Source: UBA7672 sp041398245
GTDB lineage: Bacteria > Pseudomonadota > Alphaproteobacteria > Caulobacterales > Hyphomonadaceae
DNA: 64,000 nucleotides
Assembly: GCA_041398245.1 (NCBI GenBank)
Contig: JAWKVC010000004.1
Coordinates: 168,788 to 232,787, forward strand
Direction of reading: 5' to 3'
Both the position numbers and the translations under genes were made by a program. Below the pieces are notes generated by a model, which was not told the DNA's origin, searched no databases, and saw only the letters and a program-made list of their open reading frames with translations. Below, in pieces: positions 34,649 to 49,453 of this stretch (position 1 is its first letter; each line of letters starts with the position of its first letter).

Positions 34649-36292
34649 TCACTTCTTCGCGGGCTTCGCCGGTTTCGCCTTGGGCGCGGGCTTCGGCTTT
34701 TCCGGTTTTGGCGGTTTCGCAGGCTTTGCCTTCACGGGCTTTTCCTTGACCGGCTTTGCCGGCTTGGGAGGCTTCGTTTTGGGCGGCGGTTTCTGTTTCA
34801 CCGGCTTGATGGTCGCCCTGGCCGGCAGGGGCGGCGGCCCTTTCAGCACATCCTCCGGCGGTTTCTGGAAATGGCCGAGCTGCGCTTCGAGCGCTTCGGC
34901 GATGGCGAGCACATCCATGTCGCCGCCTTCCGGGCCGATGATCTGGATGCCGCAGGGCAGTTCGCCGCGCGGGCGCGGAACAGGGATCACGACCGCGGGC
35001 AGGTGACACACCGTCGCCAGCGCGATCCAGGCATGGAACATGTGATAGGGCGCGGGCTTGCCATCGATCTGCATCAGCCGCGTGACGGCGTCGCCCGTGT
35101 CGACATGTTCGAATGCGGTCGTTGGCGCGACCGGCGTGATGATCGCATGCCAGCGCGAGAAGAAATCCGACATGGAGCGCTTGAGGCGGCGGCGCACCTC
35201 GTCAGCGCGCAACCAGTCATGATGGGTGGCGGCGGAATAGGCCGCCCATTTCGCGCGGCCGAAGGGTTCGCCGCGCGCCATCAGCTTGGCAAGCGGACGA
35301 CCGACTTCCATGGCCTTGACCAGCGGCACGGGCATGTCGGTGGCGAGGATGGGAAGTAGCAGCTGGAGATAGAGGTCGACCAGCGTTGCGCCGTCGATGT
35401 CCGGCTTGGCGACGAGCACCTGCGCGCCTGCGTCTTCGGCGGCCTCGGCGGCGGAGCGGACGGCGGCGCGGCAGGCGGCTGATACCGGGAAGGACTTGTC
35501 CTCCGCCCAGATGCCGATGCGCCGCGCCCTGAGGCCGGTGCGCCGCGGCTGCGGCGTGACGGGATCGCCGGTCAGCACCTGGAACATCAGGCGCAGGTCG
35601 CCGACACTGCGCGCCATTGGCCCCGCGACATTGAGATCGCGCACGGCCAGCGAGCCGGGGGCGGGCGGCACATGGCCGAGGATGGGCGTTGCGCCAAAGG
35701 TGGGTTTGAGCGCAGCGACGCCGCAGAAGTGCGCCGGGAAACGCAGCGAGCCGCCGATGTCGGAGCCAAGCTCAAGCGGCGTGATGCCGGTTGCGAGCGC
35801 GGCGGCGGCCCCGCCCGAGCTTCCGCCCGGCGTGCGCGAGAGATCCCATGGATTGAAGGTGCGGCCGTGAACCGGATTGTTGGTCTGGTTGTCGCCGGCC
35901 ATGTAGGGCGTGTTGGTCTTGCCCCAGATCACCGCGCCGGCCGCGCGCAGGCGCGCGACGGCAGCCGCATCGGGCGTGGCGGCGGGACGCTTCGAATATT
36001 CCGGCGCGCCGGCGGTCGCGGGCATGCCTTCAACGTCGAACGTGTCCTTGATCGTCATCGGCAGGCCGTGCAGCGGACCGGCGGAGACGCCGGAGGCAAG
36101 CAGGCGATCGAGTTCCACGGCGCGCGCACGCGCGCGGTCGAGATCGGTGCGGACGACAGCGTTGATCGCGGGGTTAACCGCTTCATAGCGGGCGACATGT
36201 TCCTGCAGCAGGCCGACCGCGCTGACCTGGCGCAGAGCCAGCCGGTCGATCTGCGTGCGTGCGGACGAATAGATGTTGGGCGCCTGCGTCAT
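34649..36292 (-). CDS. Amidase-signature enzyme with Lys/Pro-rich tail
   Basis: A 547-residue amidase-signature hydrolase. The Ser-cisSer-Lys triad is visible as K82 in TIKDTFD, S158 in PGGSSGG and S182 in DIGGSLR. After the enzyme domain, about the last 55 residues consist almost only of Lys, Pro and Ala in KP/KPA repeats, which is not part of the family. The ATG at 36292 matches the family; an upstream in-frame start adds 22 unrelated residues. Substrate unknown. Confidence 0.85.
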   Translation of the reverse strand: MTQAPNIYSSARTQIDRLALRQVSAVGLLQEHVARYEAVNPAINAVVRTDLDRARARAVELDRLLASGVSAGPLHGLPMTIKDTFDVEGMPATAGAPEYSKRPAATPDAAAVARLRAAGAVIWGKTNTPYMAGDNQTNNPVHGRTFNPWDLSRTPGGSSGGAAAALATGITPLELGSDIGGSLRFPAHFCGVAALKPTFGATPILGHVPPAPGSLAVRDLNVAGPMARSVGDLRLMFQVLTGDPVTPQPRRTGLRARRIGIWAEDKSFPVSAACRAAVRSAAEAAEDAGAQVLVAKPDIDGATLVDLYLQLLLPILATDMPVPLVKAMEVGRPLAKLMARGEPFGRAKWAAYSAATHHDWLRADEVRRRLKRSMSDFFSRWHAIITPVAPTTAFEHVDTGDAVTRLMQIDGKPAPYHMFHAWIALATVCHLPAVVIPVPRPRGELPCGIQIIGPEGGDMDVLAIAEALEAQLGHFQKPPEDVLKGPPPLPARATIKPVKQKPPPKTKPPKPAKPVKEKPVKAKPAKPPKPEKPKPAPKAKPAKPAKK

Positions 36293-36306
36293 GCCGCGCG
36301 CCGAGC

Positions 36307-36356
36307 CCCCACGTGTTGTGTTTCCCACCCGTGGGCGTCGATGACACCCACGTGAC
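36307..36356. promoter_or_regulatory. Palindrome cluster upstream of the amidase gene
   Basis: CACGTG at 36310-36315, CCCACCCGTGGG at 36324-36335 and CACGTG at 36349-36354 form three symmetric, related sites within 50 bases just before the amidase start. They look like operators for a dimeric regulator, which is not identified. Confidence 0.3.
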
Positions 36357-36485
36357 ATCGTCTATGCGCGCCCGGCGCCACAAGCAAAGTGAAAGCCTGG
36401 AAACAATGTGAAACACGGCTGCGGCGCTGGGCAACGCTCCGGCGGCATGCCGCATGGCGGCAATCCTGTTGGGAGAGTTGTCGGT

Positions 36486-37271
36486 CTAGAGGCCCAGCAC
36501 GTCGCGCATGGCGTAGAGGCCAGGCTTCTGGTCGACAGCCCATTTCGCGGCGGCGAGGGCGCCCTTGGCGAAGATGGCGCGATCCAGCGCGCGATGGCTG
36601 ATCGCGAGGATTTCCTCGTCGGAGATGAAGGCCGCTTCGTGATCGCCGATGATGCCGCCGCCGCGGATGACGGAGAAGGCGATGGCGCCTTCCCGGCGCG
36701 GGCCGGTCTGGCCGTCATAGGGCGGCGTGCGCAGGTCAGCGAGCTTCGCGCCACGGCCGCGCGCCGCGGCTTCGCCGATCATCAGCGCCGTGCCGGATGG
36801 CGCATCGACCTTGCGGCGGTGATGGCCTTCGGTGATCTCGATGTCCCAGCCATCACCCAGACGTTCAGCGACCTGTTCGACGAGGCCGATCATCAGATTG
36901 ACGCCGAGCGAAAAATTGCGGTCGCGCACGATGGCGATGCGCCTAGCGTGATCGGCGATCTGGAGTTCCTGCTGCGGCGAGAGGCCGGTGGTTCCGAGAA
37001 CCGCCGCCTTCACCTTCGTGGTGCGAAGCTGATCGAGCGCTTCGAGCGTCGCCTGCGGCGTCGTGAAGTCGACCCAGACATCGGCGGATTGCGCGGCTTT
37101 CGCGGCGCTGTCGCTCAGCGTCCAGCCGCCCTGATCCTGGCCGATGGCGGGCGCGCCGGGACGTTCCGAACCGCCGGCGATGACGAAGCCGGTTCCGGCG
37201 CTCTTGATAAGGGCCTGGCCCATCCGGCCGGCTGCGCCCGCGATTGCGATCCTGATCTGATCCGTGCTCAT
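36486..37271 (-). CDS. dapB: 4-hydroxy-tetrahydrodipicolinate reductase
   Basis: A 261-residue NAD(P)H-dependent reductase of lysine and diaminopimelate synthesis. The Rossmann loop IAGAAGRMGQAL is at the N-terminus, and the substrate site EGHHRRKVDAPSGTAL, with the catalytic His and Lys, lies past the middle. Length is standard. Confidence 0.95.
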   Translation of the reverse strand: MSTDQIRIAIAGAAGRMGQALIKSAGTGFVIAGGSERPGAPAIGQDQGGWTLSDSAAKAAQSADVWVDFTTPQATLEALDQLRTTKVKAAVLGTTGLSPQQELQIADHARRIAIVRDRNFSLGVNLMIGLVEQVAERLGDGWDIEITEGHHRRKVDAPSGTALMIGEAAARGRGAKLADLRTPPYDGQTGPRREGAIAFSVIRGGGIIGDHEAAFISDEEILAISHRALDRAIFAKGALAAAKWAVDQKPGLYAMRDVLGL

Positions 37272-37365
37272 GCGCTGGCCTTATACCCGGAATTGCCTGC
37301 GAGGCGAGGGCGCAGGGTTGCCGAGCAAATTGACCGCCGCGCCGAACGCGCCAAGTCTCAAGGTC

Positions 37366-37851
37366 ATGAGGACCTTCCGTCTGGCGTGCCTTCCATTTCT
37401 CATGGCTGCGTGCGGCCAGCCGGCGGCGGAGGATGTTCCGGCCCTGGAAGCGCCTGTGGCGCGGGGGCCGAACGCCTTCGACGTGTCGCTGACGCTGACG
37501 CCGCGCGCCGCGGAGATGCTGTCGGGGGCGGGCGAGGCGGTGACCGTCGGCGTGCTCTATTTCGGCGCGCCGACGCCGGACGGGCTGAAGCCGGGGGACG
37601 ATGTCGGCATCGTCCAGACGGGGGCGGAGCAGGTGACCGTTCCGCCGGTGAATGGCGTCATCCTCATGCCCGGCGTCGGCTATGATCCGGCGCGCGAGGC
37701 GGATGTCGAGGGCGGGAAACAGGTTCTGGTCAATGTGTATTCCGCGCGCAGGACGCGCGAGGACAATGTGCTGAGCTGCGGGGGCTATGAAGGCCCGCTC
37801 GCGATGGCGCAGCAGAAGCCGGTCGAGATCCGGTGCGATCTGATCGAGTAG
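37366..37851 (+). CDS. Hypothetical lipoprotein
   Basis: A 161-residue protein with a signal peptide ending in lipobox MAAC (about residue 15), then a soluble, probably beta-rich domain (FDVSLTLTPRAAEML, VTVGVLYFGAP, VLVNVYSARRT). No family recognised. The ATG at 37366 is chosen because it gives a proper signal peptide; an upstream in-frame start would bury it. Divergent from dapB and convergent with dnaJ. Confidence 0.6.
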   Translation: MRTFRLACLPFLMAACGQPAAEDVPALEAPVARGPNAFDVSLTLTPRAAEMLSGAGEAVTVGVLYFGAPTPDGLKPGDDVGIVQTGAEQVTVPPVNGVILMPGVGYDPAREADVEGGKQVLVNVYSARRTREDNVLSCGGYEGPLAMAQQKPVEIRCDLIE

Positions 37852-37880
37852 GCGTACGATCGATCCATCCTGCCGATAGA

Positions 37881-38036
37881 CCCCCTCCGTCATCCGTGCT
37901 GCGCACGGCTGCCACCTCCCCCACATGCGTGGTGGAGGCAACGCACGTTGCAGCGATGGGGATTGCCTCCCTCACTTGCAACGCAAGTGGGGGAGGTGGA
38001 TCGCGCGCTCCTGCGCGCGAGACGGAGAGGGTTTTT
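37881..38036. repeat. Nested palindromic element between convergent genes
   Basis: CCCCCTCCGTC (37881-37891) pairs with GACGGAGAGGG (38021-38031), one mismatch, and CCACCTCCCCCAC (37912-37924) pairs perfectly with GTGGGGGAGGTGG (37987-37999). TTTTT follows at 38032-38036. Elements of this general look are common between genes in GC-rich alphaproteobacteria. It can fold on either strand and probably ends transcription of both the lipoprotein gene and dnaJ. Confidence 0.6.
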
Positions 38037-38066
38037 CAGCGTAGCGGGCGCGCTGGCGGGAAACGC

Positions 38067-39203
38067 CTAGGCCCGGCTGTCTTCCTGGTCGAAGAACTTC
38101 TTGACCTTCTTGAAGAAGCCCTGGCTTTCCGGGTGGCATTTGCCGCTCGGGCAGCACTCCTCGGCGAACTCCTTAAGGAGTTCCTTCTGCCGCGCCGTGA
38201 GGTGCGTCGGCGTTTCGACGAAGAGCTCGACAACCATGTCGCCATTGGCGCCGCCGCGCAGGCTGGGCATGCCCTTGCCCTTGAGGCGCATGCGCTTGCC
38301 GGTCTGCGAGCCTTCCGGGATCGTGACCTTCATGCGCGAGCCATCGATGGTCGGCATCTCGACATCGCCGCCGAGCGCCGCGACGCACATCGGCACCGGC
38401 GTGCGCGCGAACAATGTCTGGCCGTCGCGTTCGAACAGGTCGTGTTCGCGCACGGTAACGAAGATGTAGAGGTCGCCCTTGGGGCCATTGCGCGGGCCGG
38501 GTTCGCCTTCGCCGGAAAGGCGGATGCGCTGACCGTCCTCGATGCCGGCGGGAATGTTGACCGACAGCATGCGGTCCTTGCGCACGGCGCCACGGCCGTC
38601 GCAATTGCGGCACGGCGTCTTGATGATCTGGCCGGAGCCCTGACAGCGGCCGCAGGTGCGCTCCATGGTGAAGAAGCCCTGCGTCATGCGCACGCGGCCA
38701 TGACCCTGACAGGTGGTGCAGGTTTCAGGCTGCGTTCCGGGCTCGGCGCCGGAGCCGTTGCAGGATTCGCATTTCTCTGTCGTCGGGACGGAGATCTCGG
38801 CCTGCTTGCCGCGGAAAGCTTCCTCGAGGGTGATCTCGTAATCATAGCGCAGGTCGGCGCCGCGCGCGGGACCGCTGCGCTGCTGACCGCGTCCGCCGAA
38901 CAGTTCGGAGAACATGTCGCCGAAGACATCGCGGAAGATGTCCTCGGGGCGTCCCTGCGGACCGCCGCCGGCGGCGCCATTGAGACCCTGCTTGCCGAAG
39001 CGGTCATAGATCGAGCGCTTCTGGGGATCGCTCAGGACCTCCCACGCCTCGGAGACTTCCTTGAACTTGCCCTCGGAGACCGTGCAGCCCGGATTGCGAT
39101 CGGGATGGTGTTCCATCGCCTTCTTCCGGAAGGCGGACTTCAGCGTCTTCTCGTCGGCGTCCTTGGTGACGCCGAGGATGTCGTAATAGGACCGCTCGCT
39201 CAT
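38067..39203 (-). CDS. dnaJ: Chaperone protein DnaJ
   Basis: A 378-residue class A DnaJ, co-chaperone of DnaK. The J-domain (MSERSYYDILGVTKDA, HHPDRNPG) is followed by a Gly-rich region and a zinc domain with four CxxCxGxG units: CESCNGSG, CTTCQGHG, CGRCQGSG and CRNCDGRG. The C-terminus is a little unusual in having CCPSGKCHPES before a basic helix. It is downstream of dnaK on the same strand. Confidence 0.96.
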   Translation of the reverse strand: MSERSYYDILGVTKDADEKTLKSAFRKKAMEHHPDRNPGCTVSEGKFKEVSEAWEVLSDPQKRSIYDRFGKQGLNGAAGGGPQGRPEDIFRDVFGDMFSELFGGRGQQRSGPARGADLRYDYEITLEEAFRGKQAEISVPTTEKCESCNGSGAEPGTQPETCTTCQGHGRVRMTQGFFTMERTCGRCQGSGQIIKTPCRNCDGRGAVRKDRMLSVNIPAGIEDGQRIRLSGEGEPGPRNGPKGDLYIFVTVREHDLFERDGQTLFARTPVPMCVAALGGDVEMPTIDGSRMKVTIPEGSQTGKRMRLKGKGMPSLRGGANGDMVVELFVETPTHLTARQKELLKEFAEECCPSGKCHPESQGFFKKVKKFFDQEDSRA

Positions 39204-39310
39204 CTTGATGACCGAACCAAAACCAGAATCCTCATCCCCAAATCCGCCCGGCCGCTCATGGATCTTAATGATCTATTCCAGAGGAACCTTAGCAACCGCT
39301 GAAAACAGAT

Positions 39311-39354
39311 GGGCCATGACCCGGGGGGATTAAACCCCCTGCAAGCCATGGCCC
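39311..39354 (-). terminator. Hairpin in the dnaK-dnaJ gap
   Basis: GGGCCATG (39311-39318) pairs with CATGGCCC (39347-39354), enclosing a GGGGGG / CCCCC stem (39323-39328 and 39335-39339). On the minus strand it is followed by ATCTGTTTTC. It lies just after dnaK and before dnaJ, so it is probably a partial terminator or mRNA-stability hairpin that lowers dnaJ expression relative to dnaK. Confidence 0.55.
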
Positions 39355-39394
39355 GTCCAATTCTTCAGCTGGGCTGACACTGTCTGACCCGCGA

Positions 39395-41317
<1,923 letters not shown>

Positions 41318-41451
41318 ACTACATAAGTCCTTTCTGCGGCGGCCGCCCCATTCCGAGTTTGGGCCTGACTGGCAGCACCCATAATGGACGACCCCATGGT
41401 CTTCGGTCTTGATCGCCCGCAAGTCCTGAGACGGCCCTGCGGCTGGGGCTC

Positions 41452-41479
41452 ATATGGGAATTGGGCAGTCAGGCTCAAG
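41452..41479 (-). promoter_or_regulatory. Sigma-32 (RpoH) promoter of dnaKJ
   Basis: Read on the minus strand, CTTGAGC (41479-41473) is followed after 14 bases by CCCATAT (41458-41452), close to the heat-shock consensus CTTGAAA-N13/14-CCCATnT. Transcription would start near 41443, giving a leader of about 125 bases to the dnaK ATG. It is located between dnaK and the next upstream stop codon. Confidence 0.7.
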
Positions 41480-41487
41480 AGATAGTT

Positions 41488-41913
41488 TCATGCGACCAAA
41501 GGCGCCCGAGGGGAGGGCCGGGAACCGCGGATACGCTTAGCGTCTTCTTCCGTCGGATAACGTCCGCGTTCAAGCAGTTCCAATCGATATTCCTCGTAAG
41601 AAAGGCCCAGTTCCTCAGCCTTCCGGGCCCATCTGGCCCCTGTTTCAGCATCCGGAGGGGCGAAGGCGGCTTTCCGCACCTGCGTCCAGCGCCATTCCTT
41701 GAACCTGAGATTCTCCAGAAAGTCCGGCCCGTTGTTATGCCCCAGCCATTCCGACAGGGGGATGACGATGCCCATTTCGCGCAGTTCGTTCTCGCGCTGT
41801 TCCTTGTGGGTCGCCCGCCAGCTGGCCGCTGCGGCGCGGACCTGATTGCGGGTCTCGCGGCTTGATGAGCGGGCCTGCGCCCGGGCGGCTGATACGGCGA
41901 AGTTGACGGCCAT
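41488..41913 (-). CDS. Hypothetical protein
   Basis: A 141-residue, mostly helical, charged cytoplasmic protein without signal peptide or membrane helix. The first 30 residues are Ala/Arg-rich; later parts such as EWLGHNNGPDFLENLRFKEWRW and RWARKAEELGLSYEEYRLELLERG suggest a folded helical protein. No family recognised. GGGAG precedes the ATG at 41913. It is divergent from alkB and its 3' end adjoins the dnaK promoter. Confidence 0.6.
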   Translation of the reverse strand: MAVNFAVSAARAQARSSSRETRNQVRAAAASWRATHKEQRENELREMGIVIPLSEWLGHNNGPDFLENLRFKEWRWTQVRKAAFAPPDAETGARWARKAEELGLSYEEYRLELLERGRYPTEEDAKRIRGSRPSPRAPLVA

Positions 41914-42587
41914 GGCCGGCTCCCAGCCTGCGGCTTGCAAGGCCCGGACTGAAGCACGCGCCGGGCATCGCTGTCATCTTCCCGGCGACGGCGCGGAGGT
42001 CAGCGCCTACATTCCGGGCATGATCGAGGGCTTCCGATTTCTGCCGGAACAGTTTTCGCCCGCCGCGCAGACCGCGCTGGTCGCCGAGGTGCTCGCCATC
42101 CTCGAAACGAACCCGCTCTACACGGCGACCATGCCGCGCTCGGGCAAGCCGATGTCGGTGCGCATGACCAATCTCGGCCCGCTGGGTTGGGTGTCGGACA
42201 TCGGGGGCTATCGCTATCAGCCGCATCATCCCGTGACAGGCGAGGCGTGGTCGCCGATCCCGGCGACATTGCTCGATCTGTGGGAGGCGGTCGCGGATTA
42301 TCCCGCTCCGCCGCAGGCGTGCCTGGTCAACTGGTATGAAGCGGACTCGCGTCTTGGCCTGCACATCGATGCGGACGAGGACGCGAAGGATGCGCCGGTG
42401 GTGTCGGTGTCGCTGGGATCGCGGGCGCTGTTCCGGCTCGGCGGGCTGGAGCGGTCGAGCCCCACTTCGTCGATGCGGTTGGCGTCAGGCGATGTGGTTG
42501 TGCTCGGCGGTGAGGCGCGGCGCGCCTATCACGGCGTGGACCGCATCTATCCCGGCAGTTCGATGCTGATCCCCGGCGGCGGCCGCA

Positions 42588-44903
<2,316 letters not shown>

Positions 44904-44988
44904 CTAACGTACTGGCGGCTTTGGAACTTGAGAGGGGACTTGAGGGCGGCGGCGCGGATCACTAGGCATGTGCCTCGTTCAGAACGCC

Positions 44989-47769
<2,781 letters not shown>

Positions 47770-47847
47770 GCTCCGCAGCGATTGCGATTTCCGCCACATC
47801 GATGGCGAGAGACGCCATTCACATGGCGAACATCGCCTTGATTGGCT

Positions 47848-47865
47848 GAGCCCCCAAACGGGCTC
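47848..47865 (+). terminator. Short stem-loop after mutS
   Basis: GAGCCC (47848-47853) and GGGCTC (47860-47865) form a 6-bp stem with a 6-base loop. A second small hairpin, ATGGCG / CGCCAT, lies at 47802-47818. Both fall between the mutS stop and the sigma-54 promoter; no T-run follows, so termination strength is doubtful. Confidence 0.3.
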
Positions 47866-47912
47866 GGATACAAAGATCAATAAAAACAATGCAAAGGAGG
47901 GTTAAAAAACTC

Positions 47913-47929
47913 TGGCACGGAGGTTGCAA
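47913..47929 (+). promoter_or_regulatory. Sigma-54 (RpoN) promoter
   Basis: TGGCACGGAGGTTGCAA fits the sigma-54 consensus TGGCACG-N4-TTGCA exactly; the -24 GG (47914-47915) and -12 GC (47926-47927) have the required 10 bases between them. Start of transcription is expected near 47940, about 55 bases before the first small gene. ATCAA plus A-tracts at 47876-47910 could be an IHF-bending region; the activator site is not identified. Confidence 0.85.
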
Positions 47930-47995
47930 ACACATGTTCAACGGCGAGGCCCACAAAGAGGCGCAGCCGAGAAAAACAAGAAACGGAGAAGAACA

Positions 47996-48121
47996 ATGAA
48001 CGGTCTGATCAAACAATCGAAGCTCGAAGGCGTGAACCTGGTTGGCTCGCTCGCCATCGCTCTCTTCAGCGTCGCCACGGTCATCTACGCCATGGCGCAG
48101 GGCATCGGCGGCATCGCCTGA
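47996..48121 (+). CDS. Small single-helix membrane peptide, copy 1
   Basis: A 41-residue peptide starting MNGLIKQSKLEG, then a hydrophobic helix (about residues 15-34, LVGSLAIALFSVATVIYAM) and a Gly-rich end. CGGAGAA lies five bases before the ATG, a good ribosome site. It is the first gene after the sigma-54 promoter and a clear paralogue of the next gene, with nine of the first twelve residues or more identical. I recognise no family. The charged N-terminus and single helix suggest an inner-membrane peptide; function unknown. Confidence 0.75.
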   Translation: MNGLIKQSKLEGVNLVGSLAIALFSVATVIYAMAQGIGGIA

Positions 48122-48230
48122 TCCTCCACCTCCCCACGACGACGCCTACTCCCCACCCATCCGTGAGGCGGCAAAGCCCGACAGAAGGCTGACCCGCCAA
48201 AAACAAGAAGAAAAGAAGCGGAGAACTTCC

Positions 48231-48362
48231 ATGAACGGTCTGATCAAACACTCGAAGCTCGAAGGCCTCGGCCAGATTGGCGTCCTTTCGATCGCGCTCT
48301 TCAACGTTGCGGCTGTGTTCCTGGTGATGGCGACGGCCTTCACAGGCGGCGGGGTTGCCTGA
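48231..48362 (+). CDS. Small single-helix membrane peptide, copy 2
   Basis: A 43-residue peptide starting MNGLIKHSKLEG, followed by a hydrophobic stretch (GVLSIALFNVAAVFLVMA) and a Gly-rich end. Its leader repeats that of copy 1: AAAAACAAGAA (48199-48209 versus 47972-47982) and CGGAGAA (48219-48225 versus 47984-47990). No separate promoter was seen in the 109-base gap, so both peptides are probably on one sigma-54-dependent message that ends at the terminator 36 bases later. Confidence 0.75.
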   Translation: MNGLIKHSKLEGLGQIGVLSIALFNVAAVFLVMATAFTGGGVA

Positions 48363-48397
48363 ACCCTCCTCGGCGCCAGATGTGATCCAGCCAACGA

Positions 48398-48435
48398 CCG
48401 GCCAGCTGCTCCCCCAGCTGGCCGGTTTGGTTTTT
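48398..48435 (+). terminator. Strong intrinsic terminator of the small-peptide unit
   Basis: CCGGCCAGCTG (48398-48408) and CAGCTGGCCGG (48415-48425) form a perfect 11-bp stem with a 6-base loop, followed by TTTGGTTTTTGG. It ends the small-peptide transcript and shields convergent nadR. Confidence 0.85.
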
Positions 48436-48445
48436 GGGGATCGCA

Positions 48446-49453
48446 TCAGCCGCTTGCGCGTGTCGCCCTTAGAAGATCGTCGATCGCGTCGACCGCGATG
48501 GTGCGGCGTTGTTCCGGCGTGCCGCGCACACGGACGAATTTGACGCCGCGCGAGACCAGCTCGCGCTCGCAGGCGCGATGGAAGTTCCGGCGCACGGCGG
48601 GGTCGTGGAAATAGCGCGTGCCATCGTCGACCCACGGCATGTCGATGTCGCAGAAGATGTAGAGGTCGGGATAGTCGCGATAGGCGTCGAACCACGGATC
48701 GCGCGAGCCGGCGAGAGTGTCGGACCAGACGGCGGTGAGGACGGGATCGGTATCCTCTATCAGCACGCGATTGGCCCGCAACGAGGCGGCGGCGACGCCG
48801 GCCAGATGGCCCATCACGATCTGGTGCATGTCTTCCGGCGTGGTCGCGCCGGAGCCGAACGCCTCGGTGTGGAAGCGGCCATATTCGGGCGCGACGACCG
48901 TGTCGTAGTGGCGCGCGAGTTCAGCCGAGAGCGATGTCTTGCCGGTCGATTCAGCGCCGAACAGAGTGACGCGTTTGAGATAGTAGGGGCGGACCGGGCC
49001 GGGCAGGAAACGCCAGTTGCGATAGGGGTCGTTGCGGATCGCGGTCGAGGAAATCGGAAACGCCGTGCGGGCTTCATCGACGGGCACAAAACGCGCACCG
49101 GCCTCCGCGGCGAGGCGATGGCCGTAGGGTTCGGACGCGAAGACGATGTCGACCGGCTCGGGATGATAGCGCCGGACGATGTCCTTCCAGATCGGCCAGA
49201 AGTTTTCGGGATCGTCCTCGGGAACCTGCGGCACGATCTCGTCGCAATGGAGGACGCGCGCGGTCGGGAAGAGTTCGGTCATCCATCTGTGGCGGAGTTC
49301 GCCGGGAATGGGATCATCGGGCAGGGAGCAGACAAGGATGGTCAGCTCCTCGACATAGGCGCGGCCGAAATCGCAGAGATAGACGTGACCGGCGTGCGGC
49401 GGCATGAACTTGCCGAGCACAAAGCCGCGTTTCGGTTTTTCGAGAAAGCTCAT
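48446..49453 (-). CDS. nadR: NMN adenylyltransferase / nicotinamide riboside kinase
   Basis: A 335-residue bifunctional enzyme of NAD salvage. The adenylyltransferase half has LGKFMPPHAGHVYL and ISSTAIRNDP; the kinase half has Walker A GAESTGKTSLS and the APEYGR segment. There is no N-terminal helix-turn-helix, so it is not the repressor type. It overlaps pnuC by four bases and together they import and convert nicotinamide riboside. The ATG at 49453 fits the family start. Confidence 0.92.
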   Translation of the reverse strand: MSFLEKPKRGFVLGKFMPPHAGHVYLCDFGRAYVEELTILVCSLPDDPIPGELRHRWMTELFPTARVLHCDEIVPQVPEDDPENFWPIWKDIVRRYHPEPVDIVFASEPYGHRLAAEAGARFVPVDEARTAFPISSTAIRNDPYRNWRFLPGPVRPYYLKRVTLFGAESTGKTSLSAELARHYDTVVAPEYGRFHTEAFGSGATTPEDMHQIVMGHLAGVAAASLRANRVLIEDTDPVLTAVWSDTLAGSRDPWFDAYRDYPDLYIFCDIDMPWVDDGTRYFHDPAVRRNFHRACERELVSRGVKFVRVRGTPEQRRTIAVDAIDDLLRATRASG

